Of a DNA stretch of 64,000 bases, positions 36,922 through 44,887 are shown piece after piece; the stretch's first letter is position 1, and each line of letters opens with the position of its first letter. Source of the DNA: CAZIKF01 sp964539825 (GTDB lineage Bacteria > Muiribacteriota > UBA6191); assembly GCA_964539825.1 (NCBI GenBank), contig CAZIKF010000026.1:5802-69801 (forward strand). The letters are read 5' to 3'. The notes under the pieces are model-generated. The model worked only from the letters and a program-made list of their open reading frames with translations. It was not told where the DNA came from and made no database searches. A program made the translations under genes and the position numbers.

Positions 36922-37044
36922 ATGGAGGGAGCGGGAGTGTTTTTTAAGCTTGGTATGGTACTTGGGGCCTTTGTAATGATGGTCTTGATGATTATGATAT
37001 TTGGAATTCTTGAAACGAACCGGGAATTCAAGGACGGTGAATAG
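36922..37044 (+). CDS. small single-pass membrane peptide (35-40 residues)
   Basis: Read from the ATG at 36922 it has 40 residues; a GTG at 36937, with GGAGGG in front, gives 35. A hydrophobic helix (MVLGAFVMMVLMIMIFGIL) is followed by a charged end (ETNREFKDGE). It begins 13 bases after the gap stop. Its end overlaps the convergent gene at 37028 by 17 bases. The helix, the strong Shine-Dalgarno and the tight spacing support a real small gene, but no family is known. Confidence 0.4.
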   Translation: MEGAGVFFKLGMVLGAFVMMVLMIMIFGILETNREFKDGE

Positions 37045-37573
37045 TCGTAGACCGGTAACCAGTGTCTTTCAAAAAGAGCTTGTATTCAGGGAGGACATAA
37101 TGGTGGTACTTTCGAAACCACCCCAGGCGTAGTTGATCTCGCAGCCGCCTTGAGGCCACTCGCCAGTATTTCCCTGGATTGACCTGCTCGAGTACAAAGT
37201 TTTCACTGTAGAGGTCCTCCAGGTCTGAGGGTCGCAGCAAATACTTGCGCTCCCACCAGTCCAAGAAGAGTAGGATTTCCTGATCACTCATTCTCATCAG
37301 AATTCTCAGATCACTTTCACTTTGCTCAACCAGGTGATTGCGTATTCTCTTGAAGGCAAAATAAAAGGGGTCGAATCCTTCCTTGGAACTTTGTTTGCGT
37401 AGTTCCAGCTGCTGTAGAAATAGTGGTAGATTTTCATTAGAATGGGTCCTGGTTTGCACATCAATGCTGACCTTGAGAAGAAGCAGCAGGATCAAGTACG
37501 CCCATCGCGGGAAGAGCACGGTAGTAGGCAAAGTTAAGAAGGGACTCACGTCCCTTGTATCGAATGAAAGCAT
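37028..37573 (-). CDS. membrane-anchored hypothetical protein
   Basis: The ATG at 37573 gives about 181 residues; a GTG at 37624 would add 17. One membrane helix (WAYLILLLLLKVSIDV) lies near residue 25-40. The rest is a charged helical region, with a WWERKYLL stretch. It is divergent from the thiamine-pyrophosphokinase-like gene, and the two 5' ends overlap, so each promoter must lie inside the other gene. No family is recognised. Confidence 0.5.
   Translation of the reverse strand: MLSFDTRDVSPFLTLPTTVLFPRWAYLILLLLLKVSIDVQTRTHSNENLPLFLQQLELRKQSSKEGFDPFYFAFKRIRNHLVEQSESDLRILMRMSDQEILLFLDWWERKYLLRPSDLEDLYSENFVLEQVNPGKYWRVASRRLRDQLRLGWFRKYHHYVLPEYKLFLKDTGYRSTTIHRP
37539..37556. promoter_or_regulatory. 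inverted repeat at overlapping divergent starts
   Basis: AAGGGAC-TCAC-GTCCCTT is a perfect 7-bp inverted repeat. It ends 7 bases before the ATG at 37564 and lies inside the first codons of the minus-strand gene. It could be a protein-binding site that controls both genes, or a hairpin that masks the ribosome site. Confidence 0.3.
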
Positions 37574-38205
37574 CTTCGGATTTAGAGCACTGGGTAGTTT
37601 TCTTTCAGTCAGTGGCTCCACCACTTACAAAGTATAGACCATCAAGCCCTCATATGAGGGTGTTGGCGGTGGATGGTGGTCTGAGGTGGGCAAGAGAATG
37701 GGGTTATGAAGTAGACATGTACCTTGGTGATGGGGACAGCTATAATGGCGATCTGCCGGTGGACCATCAGGTGTTCCCCAGGGAAAAGGACTATCTCGAT
37801 GGTGAGGCAGCTCTCCAGTTTCTACTGGAACATGAGGTTTCAAGAATTGATCTTATCAATTTCTTCCAGGGGCGTTGGGATATGAGTTTCACACATTTCC
37901 AAGCCTTATCTCGATTCAGGAATCTTGCGAATAGAGTTCATATTTATACGGATCATAGCGAAATTCTGTTTCGAGATTCAAAAATTGAAATTTATGGAAA
38001 GCCTGGACAGAAATTTTCCCTGGTTCCCCTGGAACCCATGAACGGCGTAACTCTTAAGGGAGCCCGCTATGAGCTTGATTGTCAGGATGTTCGACCCGGT
38101 CGGGGTCTGACTATCTCCAATGAATATGCAACGGAATCAATTTCTCTAAAGTTCAAAGATAATCCCCTGTACTTACTTGAAATCTATGGATTGGAATTCC
38201 TATGA
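37564..38205 (+). CDS. thiamine-pyrophosphokinase-like protein
   Basis: With the ATG at 37564 it has 213 residues, close to the TPK length. The TPK pattern is visible: AVDGGLRWAREWGYEVDMYLGDGDS, equivalent to DGG...GDFDS, and EKDYLDGEAALQF, equivalent to KD-x-TD-x-xx-AL. Thr of the TD motif is replaced by Leu, and the C-terminal SNE region (LTISNEY) is retained. TPK makes thiamine diphosphate; the altered residue makes the exact substrate uncertain. Its stop overlaps the cyclase start by four bases. Confidence 0.65.
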   Translation: MKASSDLEHWVVFFQSVAPPLTKYRPSSPHMRVLAVDGGLRWAREWGYEVDMYLGDGDSYNGDLPVDHQVFPREKDYLDGEAALQFLLEHEVSRIDLINFFQGRWDMSFTHFQALSRFRNLANRVHIYTDHSEILFRDSKIEIYGKPGQKFSLVPLEPMNGVTLKGARYELDCQDVRPGRGLTISNEYATESISLKFKDNPLYLLEIYGLEFL

Positions 38206-41200
38206 AACCCTTCAGAAGTATCACCAACAAGATTAAGTCCTATCCGAAATTATTGGTTTTATGCTGGATACTAATTCCCCTTCTAACCGTGGATATCTTT
38301 TATACCGGGAAGTGGGTTCCCATTCGAATACGCAAGACCTTTGTGGGTTTGGAAAAGCAGTGGCATGATTTCCTGATTCGACAACAATCCAATGAATTGA
38401 TCGATAGGAAAAGAAAGCTGGATCAGGACATTAAGAAGAATGTCTACCAGAAGAATTCCCAAACCTTTCAAAAAGCCTTTGATAGTCTGGTTGTAAGGAC
38501 CAGGACGCATAAGGACATCGCTATTGTTGCGGTGGATGAAAAGACTCTGACAAAACTGGGTGAATGGCCAGTGCGAAGACACCATTATGCTCACCTGCTA
38601 GATAGAATCCTCATCGATGGAAAAGCTCGGGGAGTAGTCTTTGATATCATGTTTTCCGAGCAGGGAGATAGGCTTCCGATTCAGAAGCTAACCCAGCTCA
38701 AAGATCGGGTTGTACCTAGTCTCAAGCCGGTCATAGATCAGGCAATTCAAGAAATTGATTATGATCGATTTCTTGAGGCAACCATGAACAAGCACCGCTA
38801 TAGGATCGTTGCCGGATACACCACCCTTCAGGAAGAGGAATCCAAAGTAAAGGACTATTCCAAGGTCTATTTTCCTGAGGTTCTGAGGAAATATCCCACG
38901 GAACATCTCAACACAACAATCCTGAAAACTATTCCGGAAGTTAAGGGCGGAGTTTATAACTACCCAGGAATTCTGGACAACATCCTCTACCGAGGTTTCT
39001 TTTCTGTTCCCACTGATGAGCTGGATGGCCTGGTGCGTGATGTTGATCTTCTAACCCAGTATCCTATGAAGTTCCGGCACTCAGGAGGTGAACTTAGTGA
39101 GGAGACGAAAGAGCTGTTCGGATCCCTTGATTTGGAGACTTACGCAATGCTTACAGGAACTTTTAATCCTCCAGAGGAAGCAGGTCCCTATTTGGTATTG
39201 AAGGGACACGCTCGCAAGTTACTCAACAAGCCCACCAGAGAAAAAATCAAATCCATGGTTAGGGAGGCGATTTCAAGAGTATCGGATTTAAGCACCTTTC
39301 AAAGAGATCTCTTAGAGCGAATCATTGAAAAGTCCGACCTGATGAAAGAGGACGTTTATCGTGGTCTTACCCTGTTCTCGATTCAATATACCCTCGGCCT
39401 GCTTAACTGGAGTGAAAATCCCGATGAAGGCTTTTTACTGAACCTGGTAGTGAAAGAACCTGAATTGAAAGAAGAAATTCTGGCGGATCTATCGGATGAT
39501 ACGCGTAGAAAGATACTCAGGGTAAGGAAAGGAGAGGAGTTTAAGGCATATCTGGAGCCCCTGAAGTCGGCCCATCGAAATCTAGAGTCCAATTTAATTC
39601 GTCTTCTCCTTAAGCAGATTCTGGCTCCTCTTGAGCAGGAAATGGTACTGCTTCATTCCTTTCCTGAAGAGGAGTGTCAGAGAGTCCTGCGCTTGATAAG
39701 AGATAATCTTGGCCTGGGAAAGCAATTTCTAACGGATGTCTTCAAAGTCGAAAATCTTGATGAAGTCTATCCAGAAATTAAGATGTCCAGAAAGGGGAGG
39801 GTGGGCATCAACTATTACGGGTTAGCCAATTCTTATCCCGTTTATAGCTTCACCGATGTCATCTCAGAGCCCAGGTTAAGTCCCAAATACCTGGGTTATG
39901 AACTTCCTGCTATTTCCCTCAGGGAAGCCCTGGAAAATAGAGTTGTCTACATTGGGCCTACCGCTGTGGGAATCAGTGACTGGAGAAATACACCGATCTA
40001 TAAGCAGCTAGATGGAGTGGAATTACACGCCCATGCCCTGGGAAACCTGAGAACAGCGAAGCAAATTCTAAGGGGACCTGACAATCGTGTTCTAGAGGGT
40101 TTGTTCATCGTGGCTCTGGGAATTATTCTCCCTTTGATTCTCATTTCCCTCAATGCGGTTCTTGGAGCGGTTGTAGTCCTTGCTATCGTGGTTGGTTATT
40201 TCTTCTTCTGTTCCAGTACCTTCATGAATTCACAAAATTATTTCTATTTCATCCCGCCCTTTCTACAGAGCCTGGGTACCTATATCCTGCAGACAAGTTA
40301 TTCCTATATCAAGGAGCAAAAGGAAAGGCGTAAGACCCGCAACGCCTTTCAGCACTACGTAAACGCGAGTGTTGTGGATGCCGTGCTCAGGGACCCGGAT
40401 ATGCTCAAACTGGGAGGACAACGGCGGGAACTTTCGGTTCTATTTTCCGATGTTCGCGGATTTACGACGATTTCTGAAGGTCTTGCTCCCGAAACACTCG
40501 TAGCCCTGATGAATGAGTATCTAACTGAAATGACAGATTTGGTCCTGAAATATAATGGAACCTTAGATAAGTTTATCGGTGATGCCGTAATGGCGTTTTG
40601 GGGGGCTCCCATTGGCCAGGAAGATCATGTCTATCGGGCGGTGATGACCGCTATTGAGATGAATCAGAGAGTCGCTCAAATGCACGCTGATTTTATGCAG
40701 AATTACGGTGTGGAAGTAAAAATCGGAATAGGAGTCAATACCGGTCCAGCAGTAGTGGGAAACATGGGCTCAAAGAGTCGCTTTGACTACACAATTCTGG
40801 GAGACACGGTCAATCTCGGGGCTCGCCTTGAGGGGCAAACCAAGAACTATGGCGTGGAGCTCATCGTTTCGGAATCAACTCATTCCCATATAAAAGATTG
40901 GGCCGCTACACGGTTTTTGGATTTAATTGCTGTGAAAGGTAAGACTGAGCCCGTAAGAATTTATGAATGTCCTGGGGTCAAGAAGGAGATGGACTCTAAA
41001 ATTCTGGAGGGCATGGCCAAGTTTGAAGAAGCTGTGGATATTCATTATTTTGGCAGAAATTTCGCCGAAGGAATTCCAGTATTTGAAAAACTCAAGGAAT
41101 ACTGGGGAGGCGAAAATTTGGCATGTGATCTTTATATAGAGAGGCTTAGCGATTTCGTGGAGAATCCACCTGAGGAAGCCTGGAACGGAGTATTTGTAGC

Positions 41201-41213
41201 TACTTCAAAGTGA
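38202..41213 (+). CDS. CHASE2-domain adenylate/guanylate cyclase
   Basis: The 1003-residue protein has an N-terminal membrane segment (about 13-32). A periplasmic CHASE2 sensor begins with DIAIVAVDEKTLTKLGEWPVRR and ends with YIGPTAVGISDWRNTP and DGVELHAHALGNL. The segment between them is about 200 residues longer than usual. Three membrane helices follow (about 628-705). The class III cyclase domain has LFSDVRGFTTISEG and DKFIGDAVMAFWG (the two metal Asp residues), then NTGPAVVGNMGS and YTILGDTVNLGARLEG. It makes cAMP or cGMP from ATP or GTP; cAMP is more likely for this class. It is coupled to the TPK-like gene. Hairpin copy 5 begins at its stop codon. Confidence 0.92.
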   Translation: MKPFRSITNKIKSYPKLLVLCWILIPLLTVDIFYTGKWVPIRIRKTFVGLEKQWHDFLIRQQSNELIDRKRKLDQDIKKNVYQKNSQTFQKAFDSLVVRTRTHKDIAIVAVDEKTLTKLGEWPVRRHHYAHLLDRILIDGKARGVVFDIMFSEQGDRLPIQKLTQLKDRVVPSLKPVIDQAIQEIDYDRFLEATMNKHRYRIVAGYTTLQEEESKVKDYSKVYFPEVLRKYPTEHLNTTILKTIPEVKGGVYNYPGILDNILYRGFFSVPTDELDGLVRDVDLLTQYPMKFRHSGGELSEETKELFGSLDLETYAMLTGTFNPPEEAGPYLVLKGHARKLLNKPTREKIKSMVREAISRVSDLSTFQRDLLERIIEKSDLMKEDVYRGLTLFSIQYTLGLLNWSENPDEGFLLNLVVKEPELKEEILADLSDDTRRKILRVRKGEEFKAYLEPLKSAHRNLESNLIRLLLKQILAPLEQEMVLLHSFPEEECQRVLRLIRDNLGLGKQFLTDVFKVENLDEVYPEIKMSRKGRVGINYYGLANSYPVYSFTDVISEPRLSPKYLGYELPAISLREALENRVVYIGPTAVGISDWRNTPIYKQLDGVELHAHALGNLRTAKQILRGPDNRVLEGLFIVALGIILPLILISLNAVLGAVVVLAIVVGYFFFCSSTFMNSQNYFYFIPPFLQSLGTYILQTSYSYIKEQKERRKTRNAFQHYVNASVVDAVLRDPDMLKLGGQRRELSVLFSDVRGFTTISEGLAPETLVALMNEYLTEMTDLVLKYNGTLDKFIGDAVMAFWGAPIGQEDHVYRAVMTAIEMNQRVAQMHADFMQNYGVEVKIGIGVNTGPAVVGNMGSKSRFDYTILGDTVNLGARLEGQTKNYGVELIVSESTHSHIKDWAATRFLDLIAVKGKTEPVRIYECPGVKKEMDSKILEGMAKFEEAVDIHYFGRNFAEGIPVFEKLKEYWGGENLACDLYIERLSDFVENPPEEAWNGVFVATSK

Positions 41214-41374
41214 TGCGAGAACCGGAACTTAGGTAGAAGCCTGGACTCCCAGAACCGGCACCTGAGAGCAGATCACTTCTAGAACGATGCGATGCATCGC
41301 CCGTCGTCGCGTTCTACTCCCATGCACCCATTCTGAGAGCCCAATCATCCACCACGTCCCGGCCCTCGCATCAC
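41210..41374 (+). repeat. 3'-end hairpin element, copy 5 (165 bp)
   Basis: It starts GTGATGCGAGAACCGG and ends CCGGCCCTCGCATCAC. The inner arms pair TGGACTCCCAGAA with TTCTGAGAGCCCA; the mismatches are wobble-compatible on the minus strand. The inner tip stem is TAGAACG with CGTTCTA. The tip sequence AACGATGCGATGCATCG matches copy 2. The TGA at 41211-41213 is the cyclase stop codon. The stretch to 41469 shows nothing else clear. Confidence 0.85.
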
Positions 41375-41469
41375 AGTATTTTAAGAATTATTGGAGGATT
41401 CTGTATTGGGAGTTCAACATTGCATTTGCCATCCCCTTTGGCTAATAGCGGTAGCGTCATCTTGCGGCC

Positions 41470-42663
41470 TTATGTCTCCAGTTCACTCCAGTCGGGGTGA
41501 TAGAGGATTGTGCTCATGTAGATGAAGAAGGTTAGCGATGGAACTGAGTAGAGGGACTCATCTGTGAAACAGAGAAGTAAAAACATAGTAGGTAATAAGA
41601 CTAAGAAGGATCGATAGGGATGTGTTGGCCAGCGCACATAGATGCGTAGAAGTATGGGAAATAGAGCTAATAGAATGATGAGTCCGGGTAGACCAAACTG
41701 TACCATTGCCACCAGATACTGGTTGTGGGGATGATCTGAATTTATGGTTCCTGGGGGGTAGAATTCCTTTAGCAGGGTTTGATGCTTTTCTCGATAAGAA
41801 CCTGTGCCGTGTCCGTAATATGGACTTTGTGAAAACAGGCGAATTCCAGCATCTATATGGTGAAGTCTTTCTCCTAAAGAGCTGTGCGTGATTTGAGATT
41901 GAAAGAGAACTAAGTCCCGTTTGAGCTCCAAAATCCGAGACGAAAAGGTTTCAACTGTCAAAAACAAGATTGTTATTGAGATTCCAAGACCCACACACGC
42001 ACCCACGACAATCTTCCAGCTTCGAGTCTCCAGGAGAATCCATAAGGGAATCAGAACCAGGAGTAGAATCTGACCGGTTCTTCCGCCCGTAGCAATCAGG
42101 CTCGCCGCAAATGAGATTTGGATAACCCAGCTTAAGACACGTGCAGCCGGACTCCAATTCCTTTGTAACCAGAAGAGTAAGAGCATAGCAAAGACCAACA
42201 TTGGACTGTACTGCACTCGATTGATAAATGGGGTTCCGCCTGCCTGCATGGGTTCAATACTCCACCATCCCAGTAGTATTCCGTGGGTTAAAAGGTGGTA
42301 AATGAAAATCCCGCTCACGAACGAATTAAGAGCAGCACGCAGATAGGGAATACTGATACAGGACATCAATATTGGGAGAGTGGATAGATATAGAGACTTT
42401 TTCCAGGGTGTTAAGGCTCCTGAATAATCTTCGGTCCAGCCGACACCAAGGGTATGCAAGAGCAGCCAACATAGGCACCAGTAAATTAGATAGTTGCCCC
42501 TTATCCCTTGTTTGAAGCCGCGCAAATCACCTTTGAAGATACCGCCCAAAACCAGCAGGCCCAGAAGCAGATAGCAAAAGGCCACCGAAAAAGGAAGGCA
42601 AAACCCAAAGAGTAAGAAGAGGCCAGTGGTTACTCGATTGACAGGGAAAGAAGGGGTAGTCAT
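41470..42663 (-). CDS. O-antigen ligase / polymerase family protein
   Basis: The 397-residue protein has about eleven membrane helices and one large periplasmic loop with the Wzy_C/ligase signature (GHGTGSYREKHQ ... SDHPHNQYLVAMVQFGLPG). Members join O-antigen to lipid A-core (WaaL) or polymerise repeat units (Wzy); the HNQYL motif is shared and does not separate them. It sits at the left end of the polysaccharide cluster. About 90 bases separate it from the upstream FkbM gene on the same strand. Confidence 0.85.
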   Translation of the reverse strand: MTTPSFPVNRVTTGLFLLFGFCLPFSVAFCYLLLGLLVLGGIFKGDLRGFKQGIRGNYLIYWCLCWLLLHTLGVGWTEDYSGALTPWKKSLYLSTLPILMSCISIPYLRAALNSFVSGIFIYHLLTHGILLGWWSIEPMQAGGTPFINRVQYSPMLVFAMLLLFWLQRNWSPAARVLSWVIQISFAASLIATGGRTGQILLLVLIPLWILLETRSWKIVVGACVGLGISITILFLTVETFSSRILELKRDLVLFQSQITHSSLGERLHHIDAGIRLFSQSPYYGHGTGSYREKHQTLLKEFYPPGTINSDHPHNQYLVAMVQFGLPGLIILLALFPILLRIYVRWPTHPYRSFLVLLPTMFLLLCFTDESLYSVPSLTFFIYMSTILYHPDWSELET

Positions 42664-42752
42664 GGATTGAGTTCAGGTGAATTGGAAAATGAAAGAGGTT
42701 ATTGAGGAGACTTCGTCACAACAATATGAATAGTGTTGCTGATCTTTGGAAT

Positions 42753-43511
42753 TTACCGTTTTAAGACTTCCCCATGGAAAAAAGAATCGAACTTTTCGCG
42801 AGGACAAAACCATACGTTTCGATGATCAATTTCCCTGTCAGGGTACGGTCGTTGCCGAATTTTTTCCAGAGCATGAAGACCTTCATGATCCGCGAAGAAG
42901 CCAAGGTAATCATCTTGCTCAAGAATTTTGACGATTTGTTGGTCTGTTTCGCGGGAAACTGAGCATTCAATCAAAAATGTGGGACGATAAAGTTTCACTA
43001 ATCTGTCAGCCCCACGCATCACCTCGAATTCAAAGCCCTCAACATCCATTTTTACAAAGGTAATAGGGAGTAGATTTGGTTCGTGGTTTGAAGCCAGAAA
43101 CTTGTTTAGAGAGGAAGTTTCAATTTCAATCGCCTGAGACTTTTCTCTAAGAATTAAGGATGCTGCTCCATCGCCAATATAGTCTCGAAAAAGTTGGGCT
43201 CTTCCGGGTTCGCTTGAGAGACCAGCCATATAAAATTGCACATTATTCAAAGAGAATACTCTCGATAGCCGTTTGAGATGCGAGAACAGTTCAGGTTGAG
43301 GTTCAAAACAGTGTACCTGACCGTTGATGCCTACACAGCGAGACATCCACCATGCAAAAATTCCCTTATTCGTACCGATGTCTAGAACAGCAGAACCGGA
43401 AATGGGAAGCTGAAGCAAGTGTTTAAGGTCAAAGCGCTCCGTTCGAAACCGGTATCGATAGAATCGATGCAGCATATGGAGCTTGAAAGTAAAATCGAAT
43501 TTTTCCTTCAT
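42753..43511 (-). CDS. FkbM-family SAM-dependent methyltransferase
   Basis: The 252-residue protein has the SAM-binding start VLDIGTNKGIFAWW and motif II-like QVHCFEPQPELFSHL. KMDVEGFEFEVMRGADRLV is the FkbM signature. Members methylate sugar hydroxyls, often in surface glycans. A copy of the promoter-like block lies about 30 bases upstream. Probably transcribed with the ligase gene. Confidence 0.85.
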   Translation of the reverse strand: MKEKFDFTFKLHMLHRFYRYRFRTERFDLKHLLQLPISGSAVLDIGTNKGIFAWWMSRCVGINGQVHCFEPQPELFSHLKRLSRVFSLNNVQFYMAGLSSEPGRAQLFRDYIGDGAASLILREKSQAIEIETSSLNKFLASNHEPNLLPITFVKMDVEGFEFEVMRGADRLVKLYRPTFLIECSVSRETDQQIVKILEQDDYLGFFADHEGLHALEKIRQRPYPDREIDHRNVWFCPREKFDSFFHGEVLKR

Positions 43512-43540
43512 TCTATTAGGCCAGCTTTAAAATTCGGTTC

Positions 43541-43613
43541 ATTATATACTCAAAATGAAGTAATTTGTCCGGATTCCCAGACAAAGCATGAATCCAAAGA
43601 TTCCTGAGCTCAT
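43541..43613 (-). promoter_or_regulatory. promoter-like repeat block, copy C2
   Basis: On the minus strand CGGACA (43566-43571) and TATATA (43543-43548) are 17 bases apart, and the upstream part resembles the other copies. The transcript would start near 43536, about 25 bases before the FkbM start codon. The rest of 43614-43798 shows no other clear element. Confidence 0.5.
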
Positions 43614-43798
43614 CTGCGGTTGAGCCCTCCAGTAGCGAATCCAAATCCAGAGTTTAGAGATGAGGTTATACCTTGACAAGTTTAGATCCATGTTTATCAT
43701 TCGTGACCACGTTTTAAGTGACGCTTTGTCAAAACCATCGGAAGTGTTCTATCCTCACGCCGATCTTTCGATAAAGGCCTCAAGAAACAATCGCAGTT

Positions 43799-44887
43799 AT
43801 GCTCGCAGCAATTTGGATTTTTATAGTCGTATTTTCGCTTAGCCTTGGGCTAAGCGGGGTCATTATATGGGCTTCGCAAAGGTGGAATCTGCTTTCCACG
43901 CCGCAGGCCAATCGCTGGAATGATCGTCGCATTTCCATCCATGGAGGAGTGGGAATTTGGTTGGCTTTCAGCGTAGGACTATTCCTTTTTAAAGGGATTG
44001 ATCTAGAGGTTCAAGAGTGGGTCTTGTGGTCCACCTCCAGTCTCATGTTTCTGGTAGGTCTCTACGATGACTTTTTTACACTCTCACCAAAGTGGAAATT
44101 GTTGTTTCAGTTTCTTGTTACAGGCACTGCGGTGGGTTGCGGAATCATGTTCACTTTTCTTGACTCCTACTGGTTGAATGTTCTGATTACTGCCCTTTGG
44201 ATTGTGGGGCTGAACAACGCGATTAACCTTCTTGATAATATGGATGGAGCCAGCTCTGGTATCGTGTTTATCACCCTTACCTCCCTTGCTTTCCTACCGC
44301 ACCATATGGATGCTGGATTGGCTTATAGCTGCCTCATTCTGGCGGCTAGTGTGCTTGGCTTCCTGGTATTTAACTTCCATCCGGCACGAATTTTCATGGG
44401 TGATAGCGGGAGTCTCTTCTTAGGTAATATGACCGCCATGTTGCTTTTGCTTTTCAGCCAGACAATTTCTCCCACTGTGTCGCATACATTCTTTAATTTA
44501 CCCAGTGCGATCTTGATACCCGCACTGATGCTTTTCACGCCCATCCTTGATACGACTTATGTATTTCTAAACCGAATTCTGAATGGTTATCCCATTTCCC
44601 AGGGAGATAAAGGTCATATCTCTCACCGCTTGTCCCATATTCTGGGCGGTGATCGCCTGGCAGTACTTTGCCTCTACGCATTCCAGCTCAACATCGCATG
44701 GATCGTAGCTTCTTATTATTGGACATATTTCTATCCAGTAATGTTGCTGACCGTGCTTGGCCTGGTTCTGCTGACCCGGGCAACCAACCATTTAGTTTGG
44801 CCGGAGAAGTATGTCAAGCCACCGAGTCTTGGCTTCAGGATTGCTCCCCTTCGGCGAGCTGTGAATATAGCTGGTCAAGATCTTTGA
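43799..44887 (+). CDS. undecaprenyl-phosphate sugar-1-phosphate transferase (WecA/MraY family)
   Basis: The 362-residue protein has about eleven membrane helices. The family motifs are LYDDFFTLSPKWKL, NLLDNMDGASSG and FHPARIFMGDSGSLFLG (the metal-binding Asp set), plus a later KGHISHRL segment containing the HISH found in polyprenyl sugar-phosphate transferases. WecA-type enzymes move HexNAc-1-phosphate to the undecaprenyl carrier and so start O-antigen units. MraY itself sits in cell-wall clusters, which is not the context here. The end overlaps the convergent GT4 gene by 53 bases. Confidence 0.88.
   Translation: MLAAIWIFIVVFSLSLGLSGVIIWASQRWNLLSTPQANRWNDRRISIHGGVGIWLAFSVGLFLFKGIDLEVQEWVLWSTSSLMFLVGLYDDFFTLSPKWKLLFQFLVTGTAVGCGIMFTFLDSYWLNVLITALWIVGLNNAINLLDNMDGASSGIVFITLTSLAFLPHHMDAGLAYSCLILAASVLGFLVFNFHPARIFMGDSGSLFLGNMTAMLLLLFSQTISPTVSHTFFNLPSAILIPALMLFTPILDTTYVFLNRILNGYPISQGDKGHISHRLSHILGGDRLAVLCLYAFQLNIAWIVASYYWTYFYPVMLLTVLGLVLLTRATNHLVWPEKYVKPPSLGFRIAPLRRAVNIAGQDL

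Noticed and set aside
4143..41374. Integron attC sites
   Set aside because: The hairpins sit at gene 3' ends as attC do, but lack GTTRRRY/RYYYAAC ends, the genes are not in a cassette array, and no integron integrase is visible.
43799..44887. MraY of peptidoglycan synthesis
   Set aside because: The motifs are shared, but the surrounding genes are all for surface glycans, with no mur genes.
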